From assembly GCA_902806565.1 (NCBI GenBank), contig CADCXA010000025.1, forward strand, positions 2,852,001 to 2,916,000: a stretch of DNA of 64,000 nucleotides, read 5' to 3'. Below the pieces are notes generated by a model. It had not been told where the DNA came from. It ran no database searches and was given only the letters and a program-made list of their open reading frames with translations. Shown piece after piece: positions 9,508-20,900 of the stretch (position 1 is the stretch's first letter; every line of letters starts with the position of its first letter). This DNA is from Hypoxylon rubiginosum. Taxonomy: Eukaryota > Ascomycota > Sordariomycetes > Xylariales > Hypoxylaceae. Position numbers and translations under genes: made by a program.

Positions 9508-11200
9508 GCTGTCTATGATATAGTAGTAAGGAAAGAAAAAGTATGTATAACGTATGTATCGATAGAGGATATGGAATATTCAATAGTCCAAACGAAAGCA
9601 AGAAGAATAAAAACCTACCGCAAAAAACATAGGAGAGGGTGGAATTGTCTTTTAAGTATGATACCTGGATACCTACCTCACTGCCTCATTCGTTTCAAGG
9701 TTGGCCAGGCCCAAAGAGAGAGCCGCCATTCAAGTAACCAGGTAACCCAACCATGGCAATTTTCAAGTTTTAACAATACGACGACAAAAAAAAGAATTGG
9801 AGAAAGATGCTGCCATCTTTTGGATATCTTTGGACAAAACCACCCCTACCTACCAAGCCCTTGCAGTCCGGTAAGTGGGCATACTGGCATAAAGAGCCGC
9901 TCAGTCGTACTTTTTGTGGGGTGCCTTTTTCGGCACCCGAACGACTGCGCCTCTGTCGGACGCGACGATCTTTCGTCAGCCTCTTCTCAACATGAAACGA
10001 ACCAAGGCCCCCCCAAAGTGGCGGCCGCTTAATTTCGTGGTTTTCGCAACAAGCTCAGGCACTCAGGCAGTTTTAGATTCAGCTTCAGGACCAATATTTG
10101 CGGAGCTGATCAACATTCTGTTATTTTTCTAAGTGTAAAGAGTAAAACGGAGAGAGGGGGAGGCTATGGCGTGTAGTGTGTGTGTGTGTAGAGGAGATGA
10201 TAATGTCAGGAGGCAAGAAAAGGGGAAAAGGGGGTTGAAAAGTTGGAGAAAGTTGGCTGGTTTACAGTAATATCTCCACCACTTATATGCATCTAGCCAC
10301 CACCTTTATCTTTCATACGTGCATACACGAATCACGAATCGTAGCACATGCCAAGCGGGCGACAACTCTGCCAACTTCAATGTGATCAACGCCCGACCCC
10401 CTGTCCTATTTTTGGGCTCCCTCTTTATGCGGAATTCTCCCATTGGAAGATCACTTTTAAATCTTCCCAGGTCCAGCCATCTGGGACTTGGGTACATACA
10501 GTGTTATGCGTACCCTTGGTACCTATGGCTACTATGGTAGCACAAATAGTACCAAGCCGCCGCGCAAGCGTTTACTAGTCTCCTTGAACCGCCACGCAAC
10601 GTTCGTATGCAATTCCGATGCTACGAATTGTATTAGGCTGGTTAGGTATCCTAGCTCCAGCTTTTGAGCTGGCTTAGCGGTGTCTCGAACGTATGTATTT
10701 ATAGCTTCCTACAATACATATACTCGTGCTCATGTTTCTAGTGCCTCGTGCTTCAGGTCAATGCTATCGGAATCAGTCCTTTTTGAGTTAACGGACCTAC
10801 ATTAGCCAGGACTCCGCAAGGCTTGGTCCCGTCAGCTCGAAACTTATGGGTGTGTTAAAGACTACCCTCTCCCAGGGGAATATCCATGTTGAGCCTTGTC
10901 GAATATGAGAAAGAGCAGATATCTACGATAATTAGCACCCGGAAGGACTGCTTTCGAATTCCCTTCTAGAGGCGAAAGACTACCACACAATATAGCGGCT
11001 AGGGATTCATTCTTGTCTGAATGTCTCCTATTAGACTTGGTTCGTAGTATTCAGTACAGAGGTATTATTCTCCTTATGATTATTGCAATAACTCTTGCCC
11101 AATGTTCCAAGCCGTGCTTTTTGGGATAATTCATAAACCCGCCTTTTTCGTCGTAGATTGACTAACTACAACGCCCCCCAAGTCCAATGACTGATCACAA
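9508..11200. other. Intergenic region with hairpin and (GT)n tract, no gene seen
   Basis: The region holds the promoter of the PLC-like gene on the left and the 3' flank of cdc37 on the right. A two-tier inverted repeat lies at 9902-9947 and a (GT)7 tract at 10176-10189. Several frames of 60-150 codons exist, but none has recognisable domains, splice-linked partners or coding-like composition. Confidence 0.5.
9902..9947. repeat. Two-tier inverted repeat (potential hairpin)
   Basis: CAGTCGT (9902-9908) is the exact complement of ACGACTG (9941-9947). Nested inside, GGGTGCC (9919-9925) pairs exactly with GGCACCC (9932-9938) around a TTTTTC loop. Flanking bases do not extend the pairing. It could be a structured RNA, a MITE relic or chance. 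Confidence 0.6.
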
Positions 11201-12775
11201 TTACTCAGGGTCGTCGGCGTACGACTCTAATGCGGCCTGCTCCCCCATCTCCTTGAGATGCTTCTGGCCTTCTTCCGTCGTGGCATCTATTATCTGTTCC
11301 TCCAAGCTCAAGATGCCGGCCTACAGAGATGTTAGCAAGTCGTCCAACACGTGCTCTGGCAATAAGTCCGGGGGTCTTACCTCGCTCAAAAGAGCAACTA
11401 TTTCCTCCGCGTCTTCCACCTTCATCTTGCCAAACACCTCGTTGACTTGGTCCAAGCTTCCCGACTCCAACGCCTTCCGCATATCTGGGGCAAACCCCTC
11501 GAAAATCTCTCGCCCTCTCTTCTCGCCTTCGTCCTCGCTCTTCTCAGGCGGGATCTTGATCTTGATTTCGGTGCCCGGCTCCACGGCGTGTAATTGGATC
11601 TGCTCCACACCCTCGCCAGACCCGCCGTCGGCCGCTCGCTGCGCATTGATCTCAGCTGCTCGGTTCTTGATTCTGTAGTACGTATCTTGTACGTCCTTGT
11701 AGAAGACATCCTGGGCTTGGTGGCCTTTGGTAGTGATGCGCTTGAAGAAGAGTGCGACGCCATCCTTGCCCAATGCACGGCAGTACTGCAAGAGCAGTGC
11801 CTGATGGACACACTGTCGCGCGAAATCGTCCTTCCCGTCAAGCTGGGCATCAAAAGCCATGATTAGAAGGCCGTCGGTTTCCTTCTCAGACAGAATATGC
11901 GGGTGCGAGCCAATGAAAGAATGGCTTTCTCGGTAATTTGCCGGCTTAATGTGAGCGAATTTCTGGGCGTCCGGTGAGGCTTCAACCTCCTTGTCGTCGT
12001 CGTCATCTTCCGCTGTCGTCGACAGGTTCGATTCCGCTGAGTTGGACATGGAGAAGTTCGGGTTGATAAGCTCCACGTTGGTATCGTCAGTCTTCGTTCC
12101 GGAAGCGGACGGCGTCGACTTGGCTACGTGAGAGCTGTTGAACCCTTCGTGGATTCCCTCGCTCGTGATCTTGCGGCCCTCTTCTTTCTCCAGTTCCGCA
12201 AGCTTCTTCAACAACTCTTGCTGTAGCTCCTCGACCTTCGTTAGGTGTACACCAATCTCATCCATCATGGCATTGTAGCGGTTCTCGGGCTTCTTCTCGT
12301 CGAGTTCCTTGTTGACCTGATCTAGTAGCGTCGCCATCATCTTGGTGTATGTGGGCGGCTGTTCTATTTGGGCATGGACACCCTCGGGTCGAGCAGGGGG
12401 CTTGTCGTCTGCCGGGTTACCTACAGACTCCATGACAGATTGGAAAGCAACTTCGGCCGGGTTTCGGGTCTCTGCCTCGGCGGCGTGAGACTTGAGGGCG
12501 TTTAGAAGGCCGGATATGCGTTTCATTAATCCATCGTTGATCTGTCGCTCGTACTTTAGGGTCTCGATCTGGAGCTTTCGCTGTTGGCGCTCCTGGTGAA
12601 TCTGGTTCTGCTTGGCGCGAATGAAGGAACGTTTGTCGACATTGGGATGGACCTCGATATCGGAGTCATCGCTGAGCTCCAAAGCGTCCTAGGAAAAGTA
12701 GATGTCAGCCTTGCCGAAGTCTTTCTCGCACGAGATAGAACAGTTACTAACCCACTTGCTGTAGTCTACAGGCAT
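11201..12775 (-). CDS. cdc37: Hsp90 co-chaperone Cdc37
   Basis: Three exons (12775-12752, 12688-11381, 11320-11201) join in phase 0 to give 483 residues. Cdc37 delivers protein kinases to Hsp90 in the cytosol. The first exon encodes only MPVDYSKW, the invariant family N-terminus, and the second continues DALELSDDSD. Ser14 and Ser17 therefore sit in the conserved casein kinase 2 site. The kinase-binding coiled coil follows (HPNVDKRSFIRAKQNQIHQ and on). The Hsp90-binding middle part contains HPHILSEKETDGLL and FARQCVHQALLLQYCRALG. The last exon encodes AGILSLEEQIIDATTEEG and an acidic end. Introns are 63 and 60 nt; the second has a CTAAC branch site. The tiny first exon makes this gene easy to start wrongly at a downstream codon. 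Confidence 0.95.
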
Positions 12776-13346
12776 TTTGGCTAGAACATGTGAAAAAGGC
12801 TAGTTTAGGGGTTGAGTATGCTGAGTTTGCAGGAAGAGGCAAGTTGGGACGTAGCTGTAAATGCTGTAAATAAGACGAGAGCTCCCTTTGCAAATGTCGA
12901 ATGTCGAATGTCGAATGTTGCTGCCCCGCGATTTGGATGAGGGGAGGTTTATCGTTATCGAGAATGTTCTTGCAGGCTCCATCGGATATTCATGCAGTTG
13001 AGATTGCCCTAAGCCTGATAGGGTGTAGTTTGTACTCCCTTACCTTCAACGCTGTATGAAAACAGTTCGAGAGCGACAGCTGTCCGGATGAAGATGACGT
13101 TTCTTTCAATTTTATATACCTATGTAGGTACCTAGGTATATATCAGTATATATCAATGTTAGCTCAATCGAACTCGGTCAAGCTCTAGGCGGCATTTTAT
13201 TATGGAACAGCTGTTTCTACTAGAGGAGTACATCTATGTCGACCTCGCCCTAAATAAAGATACTATGAATCGGATGCTTTAGTTTGAGTCGTGGGATTCA
13301 AAATTGGCTACAATAATCATGTCAATCTAGGTCTTATGAGATTAAT
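12776..13346. other. cdc37 upstream region
   Basis: This is the 5' flank of cdc37. It carries a 7-bp tandem repeat at 12893-12920 and one ACCTAGGT palindrome at 13130-13137. No coding sequence is evident. Confidence 0.5.
12893..12920. repeat. Short tandem repeat (AATGTCG)4, last unit imperfect
   Basis: Three exact AATGTCG units are followed by AATGTTG. They lie about 120 bp upstream of the cdc37 start codon, so they may fall in its 5' UTR or promoter. Confidence 0.8.
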
Positions 13347-13808
13347 CTACCAAGGCCGGTAATCTAATATTTTAGTGCTCTTTAATGTGACTACAAAGAC
13401 GTATCGAGAACTAGGATGTCCACGATATTGGAGGGCCTCCTTGCCGTTGAGGGTCCCGTGGAAGAAGTTAAAGGGCTCGAACACGGCTCGCTCTCGGATG
13501 TACTGATGGCCCGGATACATGCGGGCATTCTTTGCCAATATCTCGAGCTCATTGCCAGTTTCGCCGGTGTGGAATCCGTGAAGACGCAGGAGCTCTTCGT
13601 CGGGGCGGGGATTCGTGTCGGGATAGATCTCCTCCGCAGGATACCGGTCGTCCTGATAGTTCCCGCTAAAGAGTTAGAAGCCGCGCGTCTATATCTCGAA
13701 CCCTAGGAACGGGTGAGCTTGATGGTTTCCTCCGAAGAGGTAGACATCGTGGTGCCCGGTTATCGCGTAGAGCAATATCAAGGTAGAGATGGAGGGTGAT
13801 ATATGGCA
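13347..13808 (-). pseudogene. Unidentified protein-coding remnant with two in-frame stops
   Basis: I do not recognise the family. One minus-strand frame reads HHDVYLFGGNHQAHPFLGFEI, stop, TRGF, stop, then about 108 residues starting LFSGNYQDDRYPAEEIY and ending STKILDYRPW before a normal stop at 13347. The composition is that of a real folded protein (Trp, Tyr, His, Gly and Pro well distributed). Both internal stops are one C-to-T change away from Gln codons (CAG to TAG, CAA to TAA). No ATG begins the frame. A 46-nt intron (donor GTTCCT, acceptor CTCTTTAG after CTAAC) would remove both stops, so a live gene with an unseen first exon is possible. I favour a decayed fragment. Confidence 0.4.
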
Positions 13809-14433
13809 CTCCCGCAAGATTATATCTCCCTACCTAACTCATAGCTATGACCATAACGTACAACGTTTATCAGGTAGGTAATTAAGTTACCTAGGTACTC
13901 TATAAATCTCTATACTATCCCTATACTTACATGAGGCGGCCAAGTAATTCATTCCCCTTGCCCCTTTTCTCCCACAGCCTCTCCTAAAGAGGATAGACAC
14001 AGCATTTATAATCAAAGCGCTATACGAGTGGAACATACTTCGTACTTTAGACTGAAGTTGTCATAATACAGGCTATACTTTCATTCATATGGAGTCTTGG
14101 CAATAGCCCCTATTTTCATGTATCCAAGGGTTCATTATACCGGTCTGCCCATGCTCGTATCGCCGGTTTGTATGCCGCTAACGGTAGCAGCCTCTACGAC
14201 TTCTCCCGGAGGAGGATTCACTTGAAAGCAATGTATCACATAAATCAGTACCTCTGTTTCTACCTATACCTAGTTTAAATCAGTATGGAAATGCACGAAG
14301 AAAGCACCCGCATGTCCAGCTCTTTACCCCCCACGCTCCACGCCCCACGCCACCAACTCCCCACTCCGGCAATAAGACGAGAAGCATCCTCAAACCTCTC
14401 CTCCCTAAGCACACCTCGGTAATAACTCTAAGC
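13809..14433. other. AT-rich spacer, nothing recognised
   Basis: The spacer contains one ACCTAGGT palindrome (13889-13896) and probably the 3' UTR of the aldo-keto reductase gene. No coding frame or RNA gene is seen. Confidence 0.5.
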
Positions 14434-15827
14434 CTAAGCGTGGCCGGCGATCTGCTTCGGCTGGTACAGCTCCTCGAGGTAGGCCTCCTCCTCATCCGTC
14501 AGCGTCTTGCCCCTAGCCGCGAGCGCCTCGTCGATGCGGGCCGTGTTCGAGAATCCGATGATCGGGCTCGTCACCCTCTTGTTGATCCACGCGAGCGCGA
14601 CGTGGCTCATGTTCCACCCGCGCCCGCGCGCCACCTCCTGCACGCGCGCGATGATCGTCAGGTCCGGCTCCACCGTCCCGTGCGAACCGGGCGACGTGTC
14701 CTTCTCGATCTTGCTTCGCTCCGTCGTGCCGAAGTCGGAAGGCGGGCGGGCGAGGTGGCCGCGGCAGAGGGGAGCCCACGGGATCAGGCCCACGCCCGTG
14801 TCCCGGCAGAAGCGGTTCATCTCGCGCTCCTCCTCGCGGTACAGCAGGTTGTAGTGGTTCTGCATCGAGATGAACTTGGTCCAGCCGTTCTTCTCGGCCG
14901 CGAACTGCACTATATAACAGAAGGAGGTCAGTAATATTGCCTGTTTAGGAAGGGGGATGGAGCTCATTTAATGCCATGTCTCGGGAGTGGTTACTTCCTA
15001 GGCGAGCAGAAATAATTACTAGAAAGGGGGAAAGGGGGAAAGGGGAAAAAAGAACTCGAGATGTTACATACTGCGCGCAAAGTTGACGGCCCACATGCTG
15101 CTGGCGCCGAGGTACCGCACCTTTCCGGCCTGCACGAGGTCGTGCAGCGCGCGCATCGTCTCCTCGACGGGGGTGTCGTAGTCGAAGCGGTGGATCTGCA
15201 GGAGGTCGATGTAGTCGGTGCCCAGGCGCTTGAGCGAGGCGTCGACGGCGTTGAAGATGGCGAGGCGCGACAGGCCGTACATGTTGACGTAGTCCTTAGA
15301 GTTGGCGACGGCGTCGCGGTGCGCGAAGTGGCGGACGTCGGCCTCCTCGCCCACGCCCCAGAAGCACTTGGTCATGATGACGACCTTCTCGCGCGGGATC
15401 TTGTACTTGCGGAGCGCCTTGCCGACGATGACCTCGCTCGCACCTTGGGAGTAGATGTTAGCCGTGTCCCAGGTGTTCAGGCCCTTGTCGTAAGCGTCCT
15501 TGAGCAGAGGTAGAGCCTAGACGTTAAAAAGGATTGTTAGCAAAATATAGTATCGTCTTCCAGTACCACATGTATTCTTACATCTGCTTCATCGAGAGCC
15601 CATGATTGCGCGCTGGTGTCTCCGAAGCTCATGCAGCCAAAGATGGGTACCGAGATTCTCAGGCCGCTGTTGCCAAGCTGACGATACTCGCACTTGGAGT
15701 GCTCGAGCGACCTCTGTAGGGATTGGGGAATCGGGGGAGCAGCCATTGTAGGTTCGACCAGAGATTGGAGAGTGGTCTTGACTGCGGTCCAAGGACTCTG
15801 TAGCGAGGAGGGAAGAAAAGAAGACAT
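14434..15827 (-). CDS. Aldo-keto reductase (fungal, Kvbeta/aryl-alcohol dehydrogenase-like)
   Basis: Exons 15827-15582, 15516-15072 and 14909-14434 give 388 residues. The enzyme should reduce aldehydes or ketones with NADPH in a TIM barrel. The catalytic tetrad is complete: Asp99 (NTWDTA), Tyr104 (NIYSQGASE), Lys132 (IMTK) and His191 (LLQIHRFD). Family blocks include [54 protein letters not shown] and [13 protein letters not shown]. The 65-nt first intron has a GCTAAC branch site; the 162-nt second intron splits a Met codon (A|TG). A second ATG 28 codons in could also serve as the start, since the first 28 residues lie outside the conserved domain. The substrate cannot be inferred. No pathway genes adjoin it, so it is not obviously part of a secondary-metabolite cluster. 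Confidence 0.9.
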
Positions 15828-16590
15828 GGGGAACCTCAGTATAAGTACCCGCGCTTGGGGTAATCCGTATCCGAATCCTCAATCCTCTCAAAATACTACC
15901 TATTCTGGCTGAAGTGCAAGTTCCCCACACCAGATACCAGAACGGAGATGCGATTCACTGGTAGGTAGCGTCAAGATACCCGCAAATGTCATCAGCGTCG
16001 ATCTGCGTGTGTCACCAGACTGAATGTGCTATCGGCGGGGTACGGTAATAGCTGAAGAAGTGAGGGTATCGCCAGTAGTTTCGGTCCACGCTACCGTTCC
16101 TAGGAATTCACGAAGATATCATTCGTAGTTGTCGCCAATGAAGTTTAGAATGTAATTGTAGAAATCAATTATTGGATATTTATAGCAATCAGTTTGATAT
16201 CTACCTGAGGTAGCCACTTTGGATATATATACCTTAGGTATTAGATCCAGATCCTTGTTACATGGCAATCATCTTTAATACCCTCGTCTATTATGTACCT
16301 ACTTCTACATCATCTTTTCACTAAAGCGAGTTGCCATGATCTATCTCAATCGAATTATTGGTCTATATATATAACCTCGCTGTTTGTCTATGGTTTTTGA
16401 GCCTCCATGGAAATGCGTCCCAAATATTTACACACCTCGCATTAGCCATTCTAAACATTAACATGATCACCCCTGCGCCTCTCCTCCCCTTCACCTCGTA
16501 AATGTCATCTTAGCAAACTGAGAGACTAGGTTTTTTTTTTTTTGACAGCCACGGCCACAGCCTACGCCTTTGCTTATCGTGTTGTCGGCT
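15828..16590. other. Spacer between aldo-keto reductase and small secreted protein genes
   Basis: The spacer is AT-rich, with a T run near 16530-16543. It probably holds the reductase promoter and the 3' UTR of the small secreted protein. No gene is seen. Confidence 0.5.
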
Positions 16591-17014
16591 CTACGAATCG
16601 ATTGACATCGCACAAAGGTCAATCGTATTGTTTGTGTACGAGTTTTTTAGTCCCTGCAAATTTAGTCAGTCATGGTCCGGTCGACTATAGTTATCCTATA
16701 AAACTCACGATAGACTGGCAGCATCCCGTGATGTTGTACACGTATTCGTTGCAATCCCAGGTGGGATTCGTGACGCCTTGCTGAAAAGCCGTGAGACCTG
16801 GATAAAAAATTAGCTACCATGGCTAACCCTTCCTCTTCTTACGAGGGACCGCTGCTTTTTGCGGAAACTCACAGTTGGTTCCGAACTGGCCGTTAATATC
16901 CTGGCAGCATTTCGGGACGTAGCCCCACCCCTCCGTCTCGTGGCAGCTGAACAACGCGGAGGCCGGAGCTAGGAGAGCAGCGGCTAGGAGTGTGGCAGCG
17001 GACTTGAAAAACAT
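16591..17014 (-). CDS. Hydrophobin-like cysteine-rich small secreted protein
   Basis: Three exons (17014-16873, 16797-16709, 16653-16591) join in frame to a 97-residue protein. Residues 1-20 are a clear signal peptide (MFFKSAATLL to PASA). The mature part has exactly eight cysteines, at 24, 36, 37, 48, 63, 73, 74 and 91, in the order C-CC-C-C-CC-C that defines hydrophobins. The spacings (11, 10, 14, 9 and 16 residues) differ from standard class II, and the mature chain is more polar than usual, with an N-glycosylation site NIT just before the second CC pair. Donors are GTGAGT in both introns; acceptors are TCCAG and TGCAG, the latter after a TGACTAA branch site. It could be an atypical hydrophobin acting at the surface or interface, or an unrelated effector-like protein with the same disulfide pattern. 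The intron model is hand-made, but the reading frame closes perfectly. Confidence 0.75.
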
Positions 17015-17951
17015 GTTGAATATAGGTAGGTACCTACCTAGGTATGCTTTATTTTTTTGGTATAATCGAAGGCTGTATATGAGCAGGGCCAGATCGGTTA
17101 CAATGTGCGTCTGAGACTCTGAGTCATGGTCAATATTCAAGTGATAGCTCTGGAATGAAGTTGATCTTGTATTTATATTTCATCGCTCCGTCAACATACT
17201 TGTCAACATACTCACGCTGTGCCGCCGCGAACTTCGCTCCTCGCGCAGCGTTGTTCGGTGCTGGTGGGCGGCGCCTTGCGTAGGATAAACATGAGGTATG
17301 GTACCGGATACGGACGGACCTCGAGATCTGACATAAGAAGCCGTGGCTTGGTCCACCCGCCCAATGTCAATTCAAAAGACAATACGGGTCGTATTCGACT
17401 ATTGCGACCGCCAACGGTAAACTACGGAGCCGGCTGATTTGAACCAAGACTTGCCGTCGCAAGAGTCGGATTGAAGGTCTTGCCCTATCTTGGCTTCCAT
17501 CCTTACCGGTCCCAAGTCGCCAAGGCGTGGCTTATATACGAGTCTATTTCGAGATACTGAAGAGAAGTGGCTTAAAAGAGGCCCAAGTAGAACGTTTGGG
17601 TATTGGTCCCTTTCTAACTTCGAAAATTTTATCGTATGAAAATCCTTTTCGTACTTGGAGATTGAGGGTCACGCCGAAGTGATGCCAGTGGTATTATCTG
17701 TGATATTGTCATTTACCTATAACTGTCATAAAGAAAACATACACATTTCCCAACCGGTCCCTCAGATCCCTAGACTACAAACCCGAAAACCCACCAGATG
17801 ACCCGCCCTCTCTGCAAGTTGTCAGCATCGGTTCCAACTAGCAGAACAAACAAAGGGTATCATATATCCACAAAATAGTTGGCAGAGTGAGAAGTACGGC
17901 GATCAAAACGTCCTATATACGGGACTTGTCGGCCCTGGCTGACGAAACCTC
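17015..17951. other. Spacer, nothing coding recognised
   Basis: The spacer contains the small secreted protein promoter, with one ACCTAGGT palindrome at 17036-17043, and the 3' flank of the RNA polymerase gene. A 72-codon frame at 17219-17437 has no homology I can name and is probably noise. Confidence 0.5.
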
Positions 17952-20900
17952 CTAAATTTCATCGTCGGATAAGGTCGTAGCTGCTTCCTCGTCGATCGCT
18001 TCACTCTCAGCCAAGTCCCGCCCATCATGACGAGCAGCTAGTGCCCGCACGTACTTATTATCAGGCCGCGAGCCAGCGTACATGGTAGGGATCATTAGGA
18101 CTGGATGGCCGCCCGCCCTGTGGCTCACGTAAATACCCTTCAGGTATGCCAGCTGCCTGCCTGCCATGTGCCAGACAAATGCTGACGATTTCTTGTAATA
18201 CATCTTGAAGCAGAAAGATGCTTTCAGCAGGTCCCAGTTCGAAAGACCAACGGCGACCTGGTCCTCTTGCTGCAACGATCGAATGGCCTTGGACTTGACC
18301 TTGCTCGTGGGAGATATTCCCTGCCACTTGTCGTAAACGTTTGCAATCTTGGCATCCCATTCATCTTGCGATTTGATCCATCCGTCTTCAAATACCGTCT
18401 CGATATCCTTCTTGAGCTCTTCAAGGATCGTCTCCCAAGTTGACTTTTTGAAGAGCCCCTTTCTTTCAGCCTCCTTGCGTTCGAGAAAGGGCCGTTGGAA
18501 CTTTTCATAGTGTTGATAGAATCTCACAAGATCCTTGTCGAAACGCTCGGCATGACCCAGGAAGTCATTGAGTGCCTTTAATTCCGCCTCCACTGTAGGT
18601 TTTCCTACGCTAAACTTGACGTAGTCGATGATATGAGTAGGTTCACCTTTGCCGCTCCAGTTATCCTTTTTATATCGAGGTTCTGGAGGGTCGACTTGAC
18701 TCAAAGATCTCCGTAGCCGAGCCCAATCTTCATCTGTGAAAACGATACCTTGTTTGGCCCGATCTACTAGGTTGCTAATAAGGGTGCTTAACAAGATGGC
18801 AGAATCATCCCGGACCGAATTGCGTGCGTAGCAGAACTTCTCCTTGTAATTTGTACACATGCCAAGGAAGGTCTGCTGCATGTTGAAGCGGAAAGCCCTT
18901 GCAAGGAATTCCGATGTAATGTCGCTTGTCCCTACAAGGTCGAGGTAAGTTTGCGACTCCTTGTGTAATACCCCTTGTTGGAATAGGTCAGGCACGGTGG
19001 GCATTTCTGCATTTTGAAAATTGTTCACGATTGTGGGCTCCCAGCATACCCATGCGATATCACCATCGTAGTCGCCACCAGAAAGCTTATCAGCAAGGGG
19101 TATGTTACCTTTAGTTGAGAATATGATGACGTCCTTTAGTGATCCTAGTTCGGGCTTGAAAACTGCTTTGACTTTTTGTATATCACTGGGATAGTGGGCA
19201 GGTGTACGGGCAACGAGAACATTTATGTCGTGGAGAAAGGTTTCGGAAAAGCCAGACTGCTCATCGGTGAACTTGGAGGAAAAGCCTAGGTGGACCTCGT
19301 CTTCCTCTAGTATACCGAGGAAATCGACAACCATATAGGCGTATGTAGATCGTCCGACCCTCACATTTAATCGTTCCTGAAGTTCCTTGCACTTTTCCAT
19401 CCGTAATTTCCAAGCGATATCGCGCAGGAACTCTAGGTGCTTGGGATTAAAGCCGCTATCCAACAGGAAAGACATGATGTCTTCTCGACTTGCCGGGAGG
19501 CCGGCTGTGAATGGAACTTGGCTATTTTTGGCACGTTCTGACCGGCGGCTCGACGGTGAATTCTCATGAACCCATAGCTTAAATTCGGTTGGATCTTGCA
19601 TAGCAGCTTTTTGGGCATCGAGGTCTCGTTTCAGGCTATCTCTCAAGAACGCTCCGACCTGCACTTTCATAAGATCTGCGTTAATGGCCCTGTCTTCTAG
19701 TATAGGAAGAAGCTGGAGGTTTAGGTTAGCAGATTTAAGCTCTCTTGATTCGCTGCGAACTTCGAATGTGCGATGATCATCCTCAATGTAATCGCAGTTC
19801 CATTTCCGTTGGGAAGGGGTGGTTTCTATCCATATATCGTCGCTCGTGTCGGTTGTATCTCTTATCCAGAAGCCCTTCGCGCTGCCAAAACGGCCTTGAA
19901 ATCCTGCCGGAAGGTCTGACAAGCCCATAGCGTCACGTACGGCTCGTGCGAGCCCATACGACATACGGGCGATACCATCGTTCATGACCTTTCCAATAGG
20001 AGAGAGAACATCCTCTGTTCGGTGGCGAATTTGCTCTGGCTGAAGAACGACAGTGGGACGAGTCCGACTGAGGCCTAGAAACTGTTAGCCGCCTATGCCA
20101 ACGATTCTGAAATAATGACTATACCTAGCGCGATTCGTGAGAAAAGCTTCAGCACCGACTGCGTCTGATTATTAGGAACTTGCAAGAGCCAGTCTAGAAG
20201 GCTTCCGCGTCCCATCCTCGTATGCCTGTTGACTGGTTCGCCTTTCGATGACCAATGGTTTCCAGCTTCGAGACGGTGGAAATCGTTGCCATCTTCAGCA
20301 AACAAATAGATTCGTTCTTGATAAATTGTCTTCGATGGGGGCCCCATCGTCTTATCATTAATTATTTTCTTCGGCAAGGCTTGCTTGACATAGAATGAAG
20401 TCCATATGCGACCAAGGAGTATATGCGATCCATCCACTAGCCATCGCTGGATACTTTCTACAGCAGCTTCACCGAGGTTTTTTACATCCAGAGATCCCAA
20501 CGATGGTACCACTAGTTCAAGAAACCGATCAGGTCCGAATCGACGGCTAAGTCGGTGTGACAGATCTAATTTCAGGGGGCTGAGCTTGAGATGGAATGGG
20601 GGCCCCGTTTTTGATGTGCTCGCGGAAAGAGTTGCAGTGAGGATAACTACTTGATCCAAAGTGCAGAATTTATCGTTCAGCGCAGCGGTCCAAGCATCAG
20701 ATCGAGATTTCTCGGGAAAACTTTTCCCACGAAGAATGGGTAGGGCTTGAAGCCTCGCCCACAGTGTTTTCTGGTCTGTTAACGACGGATCATACTCGAG
20801 GCGTAGCTCATCCATTTCTATTCCACAGTGGAGAGCGACCCGTAATATCTCCCAACGAACTACGAATGGAGCCTGATCATAGTGGGAGGGAAGAAGAGCT

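Noticed and set aside
9571..10132. Overlapping plus-strand frames of 60-153 codons
   Set aside because: The region contains homopolymers and an inverted repeat. The translations show no domain and compete in three frames.
14440..15513. Two plus-strand frames of 150-164 codons
   Set aside because: They are shadows of the aldo-keto reductase exons on the minus strand.
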